Shown piece by piece: positions 24,992-33,670 of a stretch of 64,000 nt of DNA. The notes under the pieces are model-generated. The model ran no database searches. It was not told where the DNA came from and saw only the letters and a program-made list of their open reading frames with translations. The number at the start of each line of letters is the position of its first letter. Position 1 is the stretch's first letter. The translations under genes and the position numbers were made by a program. Source of the DNA: G965200765 sp965200765 (GTDB taxonomy: Bacteria; Pseudomonadota; Gammaproteobacteria; Arenicellales; JAJDZL01); contig OZ241380.1 in NCBI GenBank assembly GCA_965200765.1, forward strand, positions 1,364,001 to 1,428,000. Direction: 5' to 3'.

Positions 24992-26182
24992 TCACTTCAG
25001 GATTTTGGTGACCACGCCGGCGCCGACAGTGCGACCGCCTTCGCGAATCGCAAATCGCAAGCCATCTTCCATCGCTATCGGACTAATCAAACGACCCGTC
25101 AAATGTACATTGTCACCCGGCATCACCATCTCCACTTCCGCCGGCAACTCCACCGCACCCGTCACATCCGTCGTGCGAAAATAAAACTGCGGTCGATAAC
25201 CAGGAAAAAACGGCGTGTGACGACCCCCTTCCTTCTTCGACAACACATACACCTCCGCCTCGAAATCCGTATGCGGAGTAATCGAACCCGGCTTCGACAA
25301 CACCTGTCCACGCTCCACCTCGTCCTTCTTCGTGCCACGCAGCAACACGCCAACATTGTCGCCCGCACGACCCTCATCCAGCAACTTGCGAAACATCTCC
25401 ACTCCCGTCGCAACCGTCTTCTCCGTGTCACGAATGCCCACGATCTCCACTGTGTCGCCCACCTTCACGATGCCACGCTCCACACGACCTGTCACCACCG
25501 TGCCGCGACCTGAAATCGAAAACACATCCTCCACCGGCATCAGAAAATCTCCATCCACCGCACGCTCCGGCTGCGGAATATAACTGTCCAGCACATCCGA
25601 CAACGCCAGCACCGAACCTATCCCGCGCTCGCCTTCGTCTCCTTCCAGAGCCTGCAACGCACTGCCAATCACCACCGGCGTGTCATCCCCGGGAAAATCA
25701 TACTCGCTCAAAACCTCCCGAACTTCCAGCTCCACCAACTCCAAAATCTCCTCGTCATCCACCATGTCCGCCTTGTTCAAATACACCACAATATACGGAA
25801 CACCCACCTGACGAGCCAACAGAACATGCTCGCGCGTCTGCGGCATCGGTCCATCCACCGCCGACACCACCAGCACTGCGCCGTCCATCTGCGCCGCGCC
25901 TGTGATCATGTTCTTCACATAATCCGCATGACCCGGACAATCCACATGCGCATAATGACGATTCTCCGTCTCATACTCCACATGCGCCGTTGCAATCGTA
26001 ATCCCGCGCTCGCGCTCCTCCGGTGCATTGTCAATCTCGTCAAACGCCTTCGCCTCGCCGCCAAAACGCTCCGACAACACCTTCGTGACCGCCGCCGTCA
26101 ACGTCGTCTTGCCATGATCCACATGACCAATCGTGCCCACATTCACATGCGGCTTCGTACGCTCAAACTTTTCCTTCGCCAC
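24992..26182 (-). CDS. tufA: Elongation factor Tu, copy A (GTG start)
   Basis: GTPase delivering aminoacyl-tRNA to the ribosome. 396 aa with G1 GHVDHGKT near residues 18-25, the switch II DCPGHADYVKNM, and NKAD guanine-specificity motif. The start codon is GTG, as in E. coli tufA. The predicted protein is identical to that of the second copy at 41201, and the DNA differs mostly at scattered third positions. It ends the str operon after fusA with a 48-base gap. Codon choice is markedly more C-rich than in neighbouring accessory genes, as expected for a very highly expressed gene. Confidence 0.97.
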   Translation of the reverse strand: MAKEKFERTKPHVNVGTIGHVDHGKTTLTAAVTKVLSERFGGEAKAFDEIDNAPEERERGITIATAHVEYETENRHYAHVDCPGHADYVKNMITGAAQMDGAVLVVSAVDGPMPQTREHVLLARQVGVPYIVVYLNKADMVDDEEILELVELEVREVLSEYDFPGDDTPVVIGSALQALEGDEGERGIGSVLALSDVLDSYIPQPERAVDGDFLMPVEDVFSISGRGTVVTGRVERGIVKVGDTVEIVGIRDTEKTVATGVEMFRKLLDEGRAGDNVGVLLRGTKKDEVERGQVLSKPGSITPHTDFEAEVYVLSKKEGGRHTPFFPGYRPQFYFRTTDVTGAVELPAEVEMVMPGDNVHLTGRLISPIAMEDGLRFAIREGGRTVGAGVVTKILK

Positions 26183-26230
26183 CTGAATTTCCCTCGCTTG
26201 GTTCTAAAGGTTCTAAAGTGTTGGTAATGG

Positions 26231-28336
26231 TTAGCTCGCCATTTTCAAGCTGATTCCTGCATCCTGAACTGACACCGGCTTATAGGCATCGAATTCCATC
26301 GAGTAGGTTGCGCGTCCTTGTGTCAAAGACCGCAAACTGGATACATAACCGAACATTTCAATCAGCGGAACTTTTGCACTGATCACTTTACCGCTTGCAA
26401 CATCTTCAACACTGCTGATCAAGCCTTTTCTGGAGTTTAAATCTCCTGTGACTGTGCCCATGTATTCCTTGGGTGTTACAACTTCAACAGACATAAAAGG
26501 TTGCAACAACTGTGGTGCTGCCCGGCTGGCGCCATCCCGAAATGCCTGCATGCCTACTGCACGAAAGGAGTGCTCGGATGAATCAACTTCGTGATACGAA
26601 CCGTCAAGCAATGTAACTTTCACATCCACCACCGGATAGCCGGCGACCACACCGGAGGCCATTGCATCTTCAATGCCGCGCTTCACTGATGGTATGTACT
26701 CTTTCGGAATCACGCCCCCGACAATCTTGTTCTCAAACTCGAAACCACCGCCTCTTGCCAGAGGTTCGATATCGACCACTACATGCCCGTACTGCCCGCG
26801 ACCACCTGTTTGCCGAACATGACGGCTTTCCTGTTGTACTGACTTTGTGATCGTCTCGCGATAGGCAACTTGCGGATGTCCGATATTGGCATTTACATTG
26901 AATTCGCGCCTGAGTCGGTCAATGATGATCTCGAGGTGCAATTCGCCCATGCCTGAAATTATCGTCTGTCCGGACTCTCCATCTGTCGCCACCCGAAATG
27001 AAGGATCTTCGTTTGCCAGTCTGCCAAGTGCAACTGCAAGTCGATCTTCGTCCGCGCGTGATTTCGGTTCAACCGCTTGTGAAACGACTGGCTCTGGAAA
27101 ATGCATGCTCTCCAGTGTCAACTCGCCGCCTTTGGCTGTGATTGTGTCACCTGTCGATACAGTTTTCAAGCCGACCGCCGCAACAATGTCACCGGTTCTG
27201 ATCACCTTGATATCTTCGCGGCTGTTTGCGTGCATTCGCAACAATCGCCCAATTCGCTCACGTTTCTCTTTGGTAACATTCACCACAGACTCGCCTGAAC
27301 CAATCTCGCCTGAATAAACACGCAAAAACACCAGTTGTCCGACATATGAATCGTTCATGATCTTGAAGGCCAGCGCAGCGAACTTCTCGGTATCGTCCGG
27401 TTTGCGTATTTCGGTTTGACCGGTCTGCTGATTGGCAACCCCTTCCACTGGTGGTACATCCTTCGGCGCCGGCAAATAATGAATCACTGCATCAAGAAGT
27501 GGTTGCACGCCTTTGTTTTTAAAGGCAGAACCGCAGAAAACCGGAACAATCTCATTGATGATGGTTCGTTGCCGGATGCCTTCCCGAATTTGTTCTTTGC
27601 TCAGTGTTCCGGACTCCAGCCAGATCTCGGTCAACTTGTCATTTGCTTCTGCAGCAGCTTCAACCACTCGCTCTCTGGCCGCCTCGGCTTCATCAAGCCG
27701 GTCCGCGTCAACTTCGCGCACTTCATATTGAATGCCCTGCGTCGCATCCTGCCAGTGCCATTCTTTCATCTCCACCAGATCGAGAACACCGGTAAAGTTT
27801 TCTTCTGCACCAACCGGAATTTGCAACGGAATTGCGTCGGCACCCAAGTTGTTTTCAATTTCCGCAACTACTTTGTAAAAATCGGCACCGATGCGGTCCA
27901 TCTTGTTGATGAAAATCAATCGCGGAACTCCGTAGCGGTCGGCTTGTCGCCACACTGTCTCGGTTTGCGGCTCTACGCCGCCTACGGCGCATAACACAGC
28001 AATGGCCCCGTCAAGCACGCGCAAAGAACGCTCGACCTCAATGGTAAAGTCCACATGTCCAGGCGTGTCAATGATATTGATGCGATGCCGCGCCATTTCC
28101 TGATTTGAACCATTCCAGAAGCACGTTGTTGCCGCTGACGTAATCGTAATGCCGCGTTCTTGCTCCTGTTCCATCCAGTCCATAACTGCATTGCCGTCGT
28201 GAACCTCTCCCAGCTTGTGAGAGATTCCTGTATAAAACAGAATCCTTTCTGTTGTCGTCGTCTTTCCGGCATCAATGTGTGCCATGATGCCCAGATTGCG
28301 ACAACACTCCAGCGGTGTCTTGCGTGAAGTTTTCAT
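26231..28336 (-). CDS. fusA: Elongation factor G
   Basis: Ribosomal translocation GTPase. 701 aa from ATG 28336 (MKTSRKTPLECCRN); the frame continues upstream into rpsG but that part is not EF-G. G1 AHIDAGKTTTTE, switch II DTPGHVDFT and NKMD motifs are intact, and domains II-V follow in normal order, with YSMEFDAYKPV near the end. It lies 10 bases after rpsG. The N-terminus is the canonical fusA rather than a fusA2-type paralogue. Confidence 0.97.
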   Translation of the reverse strand: MKTSRKTPLECCRNLGIMAHIDAGKTTTTERILFYTGISHKLGEVHDGNAVMDWMEQEQERGITITSAATTCFWNGSNQEMARHRINIIDTPGHVDFTIEVERSLRVLDGAIAVLCAVGGVEPQTETVWRQADRYGVPRLIFINKMDRIGADFYKVVAEIENNLGADAIPLQIPVGAEENFTGVLDLVEMKEWHWQDATQGIQYEVREVDADRLDEAEAARERVVEAAAEANDKLTEIWLESGTLSKEQIREGIRQRTIINEIVPVFCGSAFKNKGVQPLLDAVIHYLPAPKDVPPVEGVANQQTGQTEIRKPDDTEKFAALAFKIMNDSYVGQLVFLRVYSGEIGSGESVVNVTKEKRERIGRLLRMHANSREDIKVIRTGDIVAAVGLKTVSTGDTITAKGGELTLESMHFPEPVVSQAVEPKSRADEDRLAVALGRLANEDPSFRVATDGESGQTIISGMGELHLEIIIDRLRREFNVNANIGHPQVAYRETITKSVQQESRHVRQTGGRGQYGHVVVDIEPLARGGGFEFENKIVGGVIPKEYIPSVKRGIEDAMASGVVAGYPVVDVKVTLLDGSYHEVDSSEHSFRAVGMQAFRDGASRAAPQLLQPFMSVEVVTPKEYMGTVTGDLNSRKGLISSVEDVASGKVISAKVPLIEMFGYVSSLRSLTQGRATYSMEFDAYKPVSVQDAGISLKMAS

Positions 28337-28346
28337 TGCGTCCGAA

Positions 28347-28817
28347 TTAGTACCTGAAATGTGAAAAAGCTTTATTGGCTTCGGCCATCTTGTGCGTGTT
28401 TTCGCATTTCTTGAATGCTTCGCCATTTTGATTCGAAGCATCAATCAACTCGGCTGCCAGTCGTAGTGACATGGATTTTTCCCGGCGCTTGCGCGCCGCT
28501 TCAATGATCCAGCGCATTGCCAGTGCATTTCGCCGCGTAGCGCGAACTTCGATCGGCACCTGATAGGTAGCACCGCCGACTCGGCGACTCTTCACTTCAA
28601 CCGAAGGCCGTACATTCTCCAGCGCATTTTCAAACACTTCCAGCGGGTTTTTCGACTCGCGTCGGGAAATCGTGTCAAAGGCTGAATACAGAATCTTCTC
28701 GGCCACGGACCGCTTGCCATCGTGCATCAGCACATTGACAAATTTCGCGACGGATTCATCCTTGTACTTCGGATCGGGCAGGATAGTCCGCTTCGATACA
28801 ACACCGCGTCTTGGCAT
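28347..28817 (-). CDS. rpsG: 30S ribosomal protein S7
   Basis: Head assembly protein and, in E. coli, translational repressor of the str operon. 156 aa, equal to the short S7 form. Contains MPRRGVVSKRTILPDPKYKD at the N-terminus and VGGATYQVPIEVRATRRNALAMRWI centrally. A 32-base gap separates it from rpsL. Confidence 0.97.
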   Translation of the reverse strand: MPRRGVVSKRTILPDPKYKDESVAKFVNVLMHDGKRSVAEKILYSAFDTISRRESKNPLEVFENALENVRPSVEVKSRRVGGATYQVPIEVRATRRNALAMRWIIEAARKRREKSMSLRLAAELIDASNQNGEAFKKCENTHKMAEANKAFSHFRY

Positions 28818-28849
28818 CTCGCTAAATTCCTTTTGAAGTGGCGGATTGA

Positions 28850-29227
28850 TTAACCTGATCGGGGACGTTTTGCACCGTACTTGGAACGACCTTGCCGGCG
28901 GTCGTCAACCCCGGAAGTGTCCAGTGCTCCGCGCACGGTGTGATACCGCACACCTGGCAAGTCCTTCACTCGCCCACCGCGAATCAGCACTACCGAGTGC
29001 TCTTGCAGGTTGTGCCCTTCCCCGCCGATATAAGTCGTAACTTCATATCCATTGGTCAGCCTGACACGCGCAATTTTTCGCAATGCAGAATTCGGCTTTT
29101 TGGGCGTTGTCGTGTACACGCGCGTGCATACCCCGCGTTTTTGCGGACACGAGTCAAGTGCTGGAACATTTGACTTCTTGTATTGTTTTTTGCGCGGTTT
29201 GTTAACCAGTTGGTTAATTGTAGGCAT
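28850..29227 (-). CDS. rpsL: 30S ribosomal protein S12
   Basis: Decoding-centre protein. 125 aa from ATG 29227 (MPTINQLVNKPRKKQ). The segments KKPNSALRK and GGRVKDLPGVRYH carry the Lys residues corresponding to E. coli K42 and K87, so the known streptomycin-resistance positions are wild type. It is the first gene after rpoC and starts about 50 bases downstream of a good promoter candidate, marking the head of the str operon. Confidence 0.97.
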   Translation of the reverse strand: MPTINQLVNKPRKKQYKKSNVPALDSCPQKRGVCTRVYTTTPKKPNSALRKIARVRLTNGYEVTTYIGGEGHNLQEHSVVLIRGGRVKDLPGVRYHTVRGALDTSGVDDRRQGRSKYGAKRPRSG

Positions 29228-29243
29228 AATTACCAAAAAATAT

Positions 29244-29274
29244 GAATAAAAGGACAGACCTGGCAGGCCTGTCC
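29244..29274 (-). terminator. Hairpin with T-run in the rpoC-rpsL spacer
   Basis: On the minus strand GGACAGGCC and GGTCTGTCC pair (one G-T) around a 5-base loop, followed by TTTTATTC. It looks like an intrinsic terminator for rpoBC transcripts. However it also falls within the first 30 or so bases of any transcript from the promoter at 29286-29314, so it could be an early attenuator or a 5' stabilising stem of the str mRNA. Confidence 0.65.
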
Positions 29275-29285
29275 ATAACCAATAA

Positions 29286-29314
29286 ATTGTAAAACCAAAT
29301 TGAAATTAAATCAA
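29286..29314 (-). promoter_or_regulatory. Candidate sigma70 promoter for the str operon
   Basis: Minus-strand TTGATT (29314-29309) and TACAAT (29291-29286) are separated by 17 bases. The element lies just after rpoC and upstream of rpsL, in an AT-rich spacer that also holds a TTTTGAAA/TTTCAAAA palindrome at 29321-29339. The start of transcription would be near 29279. Confidence 0.55.
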
Positions 29315-29359
29315 GTGTTTTTTTGAAAAAATTTCAAAACAAATTTTTCTCGTCCAAAA

Positions 29360-32300
29360 TCAGCCACTGCCAATACCTTGTCCGCTTCGAAAAATGTTCT
29401 CGCTTTCCGTTTGTGATTCTTGCATTTCCACACGTTGCTTCTCAAAATCTTGCGCCAACTTGTCCATCATTGGGCGAATTTGCTTGCGCTCGTCGTGATG
29501 CAACAATCCGGTTCCTGCCGGAATCAGTCTTCCCACAATGACATTCTCCTTGAGACCGCGCAAGGGGTCGATTCGACCACTTACCGAAGCATCGGTCAGC
29601 ACTCGCGTTGTTTCCTGAAATGAAGCGGCCGAGATGAACGATTCGGTCAGCAATGATGCTTTGGTAATTCCGAGCAGTATGCGAACCGCGGTAGCCAGTT
29701 TTCTCGGATTGTCCGGATTTTGCCGATTATATTCCTCGTCGTCTTCTCTCACTTGCTCAAACCGGGATCGTTCGACTTGTTCGCCCGGCAGGAATGTTGT
29801 GTCACCGGCGTCTTCAATTCGAACTTTTCTCAGCATCTGGCGAACAATCACTTCAATATGCTTGTCGTTGATCGTAACACCCTGCAGCCGGTATACTTCC
29901 TGAACTTCCCGCACGATATAGCTGGTTACATCTTCCACACCTCTCAGTTCGAGAATCTCGGTCGCAACCGGCGAACCTTCCACAATCTGGTCGCCTTTTT
30001 CGACCCGATCGCCTTCGAATACCATGATCGTGCGTCCTTTTGCGATCATCTCCTGATATGACTCATCGCCTTCATCTTCGGTAATCAGCAAACGCACTTT
30101 GCCTTTGGTTTCGTCGCCGAAACTTACGACTCCGGCCTTGCGTGCATAAATTGCAGGTTCTTTGGGACGACGCGCTTCAAACAATTCCGCCACTCTGGGC
30201 AACCCACCGGTTATATCCCGCGTGGAAGCGTCTTCATGCGGAATACGGGCAAGAATATCGCCACGCATCGCCTTGGCTTTGTCCTGGACACGAACCTGGG
30301 TTCCAGTCGTCAAAGGATAACGCACTATGCGGTTGGTGCCAGGCATGAGCAACGGCTCACCGTTCTCATCAACAATTCGTATGGCGGGCCGGTCTTCGGC
30401 CGCTGACAATGCCCGTTGCTTGATTTCCAGAATCGTGTACACATGTACTTCTTGCCCGGTTGCCGGGTCTTCATCCACAAAGTCCGTTACGGTGATACCA
30501 TCCACAAAGTTTTCCAGCTTGACAATACCTTCTACGTCATTGATGATCGGATACACATGCGCATCCCATTCAGCAATCTTTGTGCCCGGCTCGACACTAT
30601 CGTTCTCCTTGACATTCAATATTGCACCGTACGGAATCTGATGTCGCTCCAGCGTTACATCCTTGTCATCCCGGATTTTCAACTCGCCAGAGCGAGATTT
30701 CACAATATAGTTGCCTTTGGTTGTCTGAATATAATTGACACGCTCGAAAATCACTTTCCCCTTGGATCGCACAATCACTTCACTAGTCGCCCGCTCGCGC
30801 TCGGCTACGCCACCCATATGAAATGTCCGCATTGTCAGCTGAGTGCCGGGCTCTCCAATACTTTGAGCTGCGATCACGCCAACCGCTTCGCCGCGATTGA
30901 CCAGATGTCCGCGTCCCAGGTCGCGTCCGTAGCAAGTTGCGCAAATTCCGTACTTGGTATCACAGGTTACTGGCGAACGCACCTTTACTTGCTGTATGGC
31001 ATTCTGGGCGATCAAACTGGCATGCTTTTCGTCGATCACCTCGCCTGCCTGGACAATGATATCTCCGCGGGTCGGACTTCGGATGTCAATCAGGCTGGTT
31101 CTGCCAAGGATGCGGGTTTTCAAATGCACAACCGTTTCTTCACCTTTGAGCAGTGGTTCCATAGCAATGCCATTGGAGGTACCGCAGTCACTTTCAATCA
31201 CCACCAAGTCTTGACATACGTCGATCAACCGGCGTGTCAGATAACCTGAATTGGCTGTTTTCAGAGCAGTGTCCGCCAATCCCTTGCGGGCACCATGAGT
31301 GGATATGAAATACTGCAGCACATCCAGTCCTTCCCGAAAGTTCGCTTTGATCGGGGTTTCAATGATGGTGCCATCCGGTTTGGACATCAAGCCTCTCATT
31401 CCCGCCAGTTGTCGAATCTGTGCATAGGAACCCCGGGCACCGGAATCGGCCATCACATGAATGGGATTGAACGACGTTTGCTCCACTTCCTTGCCATCTT
31501 GATCAATGACTGTTTCCACGCGCAACTTCTCCATCATGGATTTGGCGACCATGTCACTTGCATGTCCCCAAATATCCACGACCTTGTTGTAGCGTTCTCC
31601 ATCGGTCAGCAAGCCTGAGCTCGCTTGCCGCTGCACTGCTTCAACATCTCGATCTGCCTGTTCAAGAATTTCTTTCTTGTCGCCGGGAATTTCAATGTCA
31701 TTCACACAAATTGAAATGCCGCCCTTGGTGGCATACTTGAATCCCCAATACATGAGTTGATCCGCCAAGATCACTGTTTCTTTCAGACCTACATGACGGT
31801 AGCATTCATTTACAATCGCTGAAATCGCATGCTTGTCCAGCTTCTTGTTGATAAAAGAAAAATTGATGCCCTGTGGCAGAACTTCTGACAGCAACGCCCG
31901 ACCTACCGTGGTGCTATAAATATAGTTGGTGATCTCTCGCTCGCCATCAGTTACGTCATGCTCTTCAATTCTCACGCGAATATTTGCATGCAATGAAACC
32001 GCGCCTACATCGTAAGCGCGCCGCACTTCTGCAACATCAGCAAAATCTTTGCCACTGCCCTTTGCATTCACTGCATCCCGGGTCAGGTAGTACAACCCGA
32101 GCACAATATCTTGTGACGGAACAATAATCGGTTCGCCGTTCGCCGGCGACAGAATATTGTTGGTCGACATCATCAGGGCCCGTGCTTCAATCTGGGACTC
32201 GACTGTCAGCGGTACGTGTACCGCCATCTGATCGCCGTCAAAATCTGCGTTGTACGGTGTGCAAACCAGCGGATGAAGCTGGATCGCCTTGCCTTCGATC

Positions 32301-33628
32301 AAAATTGGCTCAAACGCCTGAATACCCAACCGATGCAAGGTCGGTGCCCGATTGAGTAGCACCGGATGTTCGCGAATGACCTCTTCCAGATGATCCCACA
32401 CATACGGATGCTCCTGTTCCACAGCCTTTTTTGCCTTTTTGATATTGGCTTGACGCGATTGCTCCTGCTCGCCAATTTTGTGAAATACAAAAGGTTTGAA
32501 CAGCTCCAGCGCCATTCGTTTCGGTATTCCACATTGATGCAACTTCAAAGCCGGTCCGACGACAATGACAGATCGGCCCGAGTAATCCACTCGCTTGCCA
32601 AGCAGATTCTGTCGAAAACGGCCCTGCTTGCCCTTGATCATATCGGCCAGCGACTTCAGCTTCTGCTTGTTGATGCCGGTAACTCTTCCGCGGCGACCAT
32701 TGTCCAGCAATGCGTCCACCGCTTCCTGCAACATGCGTTTCTCGTTGCGAACAATTATCTCCGGTGCATTCAGGTCAAGCAATCGCTTCAGGCGATTGTT
32801 GCGGTTGATCACGCGACGGTACAAATCATTAAGATCCGAGGTCGCGAACCGTCCTGCTTCCAGCGGCACGAGCGGCCGCAGATCCGGCGGCAATACCGGC
32901 AACGTCTGCAAAATCATCCACTCCGGCTTGTTTCCGGAATTCAAAATTGATTCAATCAGCTTCAGGCGTTTCGACAATTTCTTGAACTTTGTATCTGAGC
33001 GGGTTTGCTCCAGCTCGTTGTGCAATCCCTGTGCCTCTTCAACGAAGTCAATTTTCTTCAGCAAGTCCCGAATGGCCTCGGCGCCCATGCGAGCATCGAA
33101 TTCAAATCCGAATTCCTCCATGTTCTTGTGGTAGTCATCTTCGCTGAGGCAGTCGCCGCGTTGCAACATTGTCAGTCCCGGGTCAACAACGACATAAGCT
33201 TCGAAGTACAGTACGCTCTCAATGTCGCGCACTGTCATATCCAGCAGCAACCCAAGTCGTGAAGGCAGACTTTTCAAAAACCAGATATGAACTACGGGAG
33301 TGGCTAGCTCAATATGTCCCATGCGCTCGCGACGAACTTTGGTATTGGTAACCTCGACACCGCACTTCTCGCAGACTACACCCTGGTGCTTGGCGCGCTT
33401 GTACTTCCCGCACTGACACTCATTGTCCTTGGTGGGTCCAAACAGTTTGGCGCAAAACAACCCGTCGCGTTCCGGTTTGAAAGTCCTGTAATTGATTGTT
33501 TCCGGCTTTCGCACTTCTCCGAAAGACCAGGAACGAACTTTTTCGGGCGAGGCCAGTCCAATGCGAATTTCATCAAAATCATCCGCACGACCGGGGCGTC
33601 GCATTAAGTTGTCCAGATGTCTCATCAT
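29360..33628 (-). CDS. rpoC: DNA-directed RNA polymerase beta' subunit
   Basis: Catalytic RNA polymerase subunit, 1422 aa against 1407 in E. coli. The zinc ribbon near the N-terminus (CQCGKYKR and CEKCGVEV), the catalytic magnesium loop NADFDGDQM, and the bridge-helix/trigger-loop region with QLTMRTFHMGG are all present. The start MMRHLDNL offers two adjacent ATGs. It follows rpoB after 42 bases. There is no sign of the insertion or split seen in some other phyla. Confidence 0.97.
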   Translation of the reverse strand: MMRHLDNLMRRPGRADDFDEIRIGLASPEKVRSWSFGEVRKPETINYRTFKPERDGLFCAKLFGPTKDNECQCGKYKRAKHQGVVCEKCGVEVTNTKVRRERMGHIELATPVVHIWFLKSLPSRLGLLLDMTVRDIESVLYFEAYVVVDPGLTMLQRGDCLSEDDYHKNMEEFGFEFDARMGAEAIRDLLKKIDFVEEAQGLHNELEQTRSDTKFKKLSKRLKLIESILNSGNKPEWMILQTLPVLPPDLRPLVPLEAGRFATSDLNDLYRRVINRNNRLKRLLDLNAPEIIVRNEKRMLQEAVDALLDNGRRGRVTGINKQKLKSLADMIKGKQGRFRQNLLGKRVDYSGRSVIVVGPALKLHQCGIPKRMALELFKPFVFHKIGEQEQSRQANIKKAKKAVEQEHPYVWDHLEEVIREHPVLLNRAPTLHRLGIQAFEPILIEGKAIQLHPLVCTPYNADFDGDQMAVHVPLTVESQIEARALMMSTNNILSPANGEPIIVPSQDIVLGLYYLTRDAVNAKGSGKDFADVAEVRRAYDVGAVSLHANIRVRIEEHDVTDGEREITNYIYSTTVGRALLSEVLPQGINFSFINKKLDKHAISAIVNECYRHVGLKETVILADQLMYWGFKYATKGGISICVNDIEIPGDKKEILEQADRDVEAVQRQASSGLLTDGERYNKVVDIWGHASDMVAKSMMEKLRVETVIDQDGKEVEQTSFNPIHVMADSGARGSYAQIRQLAGMRGLMSKPDGTIIETPIKANFREGLDVLQYFISTHGARKGLADTALKTANSGYLTRRLIDVCQDLVVIESDCGTSNGIAMEPLLKGEETVVHLKTRILGRTSLIDIRSPTRGDIIVQAGEVIDEKHASLIAQNAIQQVKVRSPVTCDTKYGICATCYGRDLGRGHLVNRGEAVGVIAAQSIGEPGTQLTMRTFHMGGVAERERATSEVIVRSKGKVIFERVNYIQTTKGNYIVKSRSGELKIRDDKDVTLERHQIPYGAILNVKENDSVEPGTKIAEWDAHVYPIINDVEGIVKLENFVDGITVTDFVDEDPATGQEVHVYTILEIKQRALSAAEDRPAIRIVDENGEPLLMPGTNRIVRYPLTTGTQVRVQDKAKAMRGDILARIPHEDASTRDITGGLPRVAELFEARRPKEPAIYARKAGVVSFGDETKGKVRLLITEDEGDESYQEMIAKGRTIMVFEGDRVEKGDQIVEGSPVATEILELRGVEDVTSYIVREVQEVYRLQGVTINDKHIEVIVRQMLRKVRIEDAGDTTFLPGEQVERSRFEQVREDDEEYNRQNPDNPRKLATAVRILLGITKASLLTESFISAASFQETTRVLTDASVSGRIDPLRGLKENVIVGRLIPAGTGLLHHDERKQIRPMMDKLAQDFEKQRVEMQESQTESENIFRSGQGIGSG

Positions 33629-33670
33629 CCGATTTTATTCCTGAGGTTGCAAATTAAAATTCTGTTGTAC

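Noticed and set aside
30416..31249. 277-codon open frame antisense to rpoC
   Set aside because: No family signal; the sense strand codes for conserved rpoC residues throughout.
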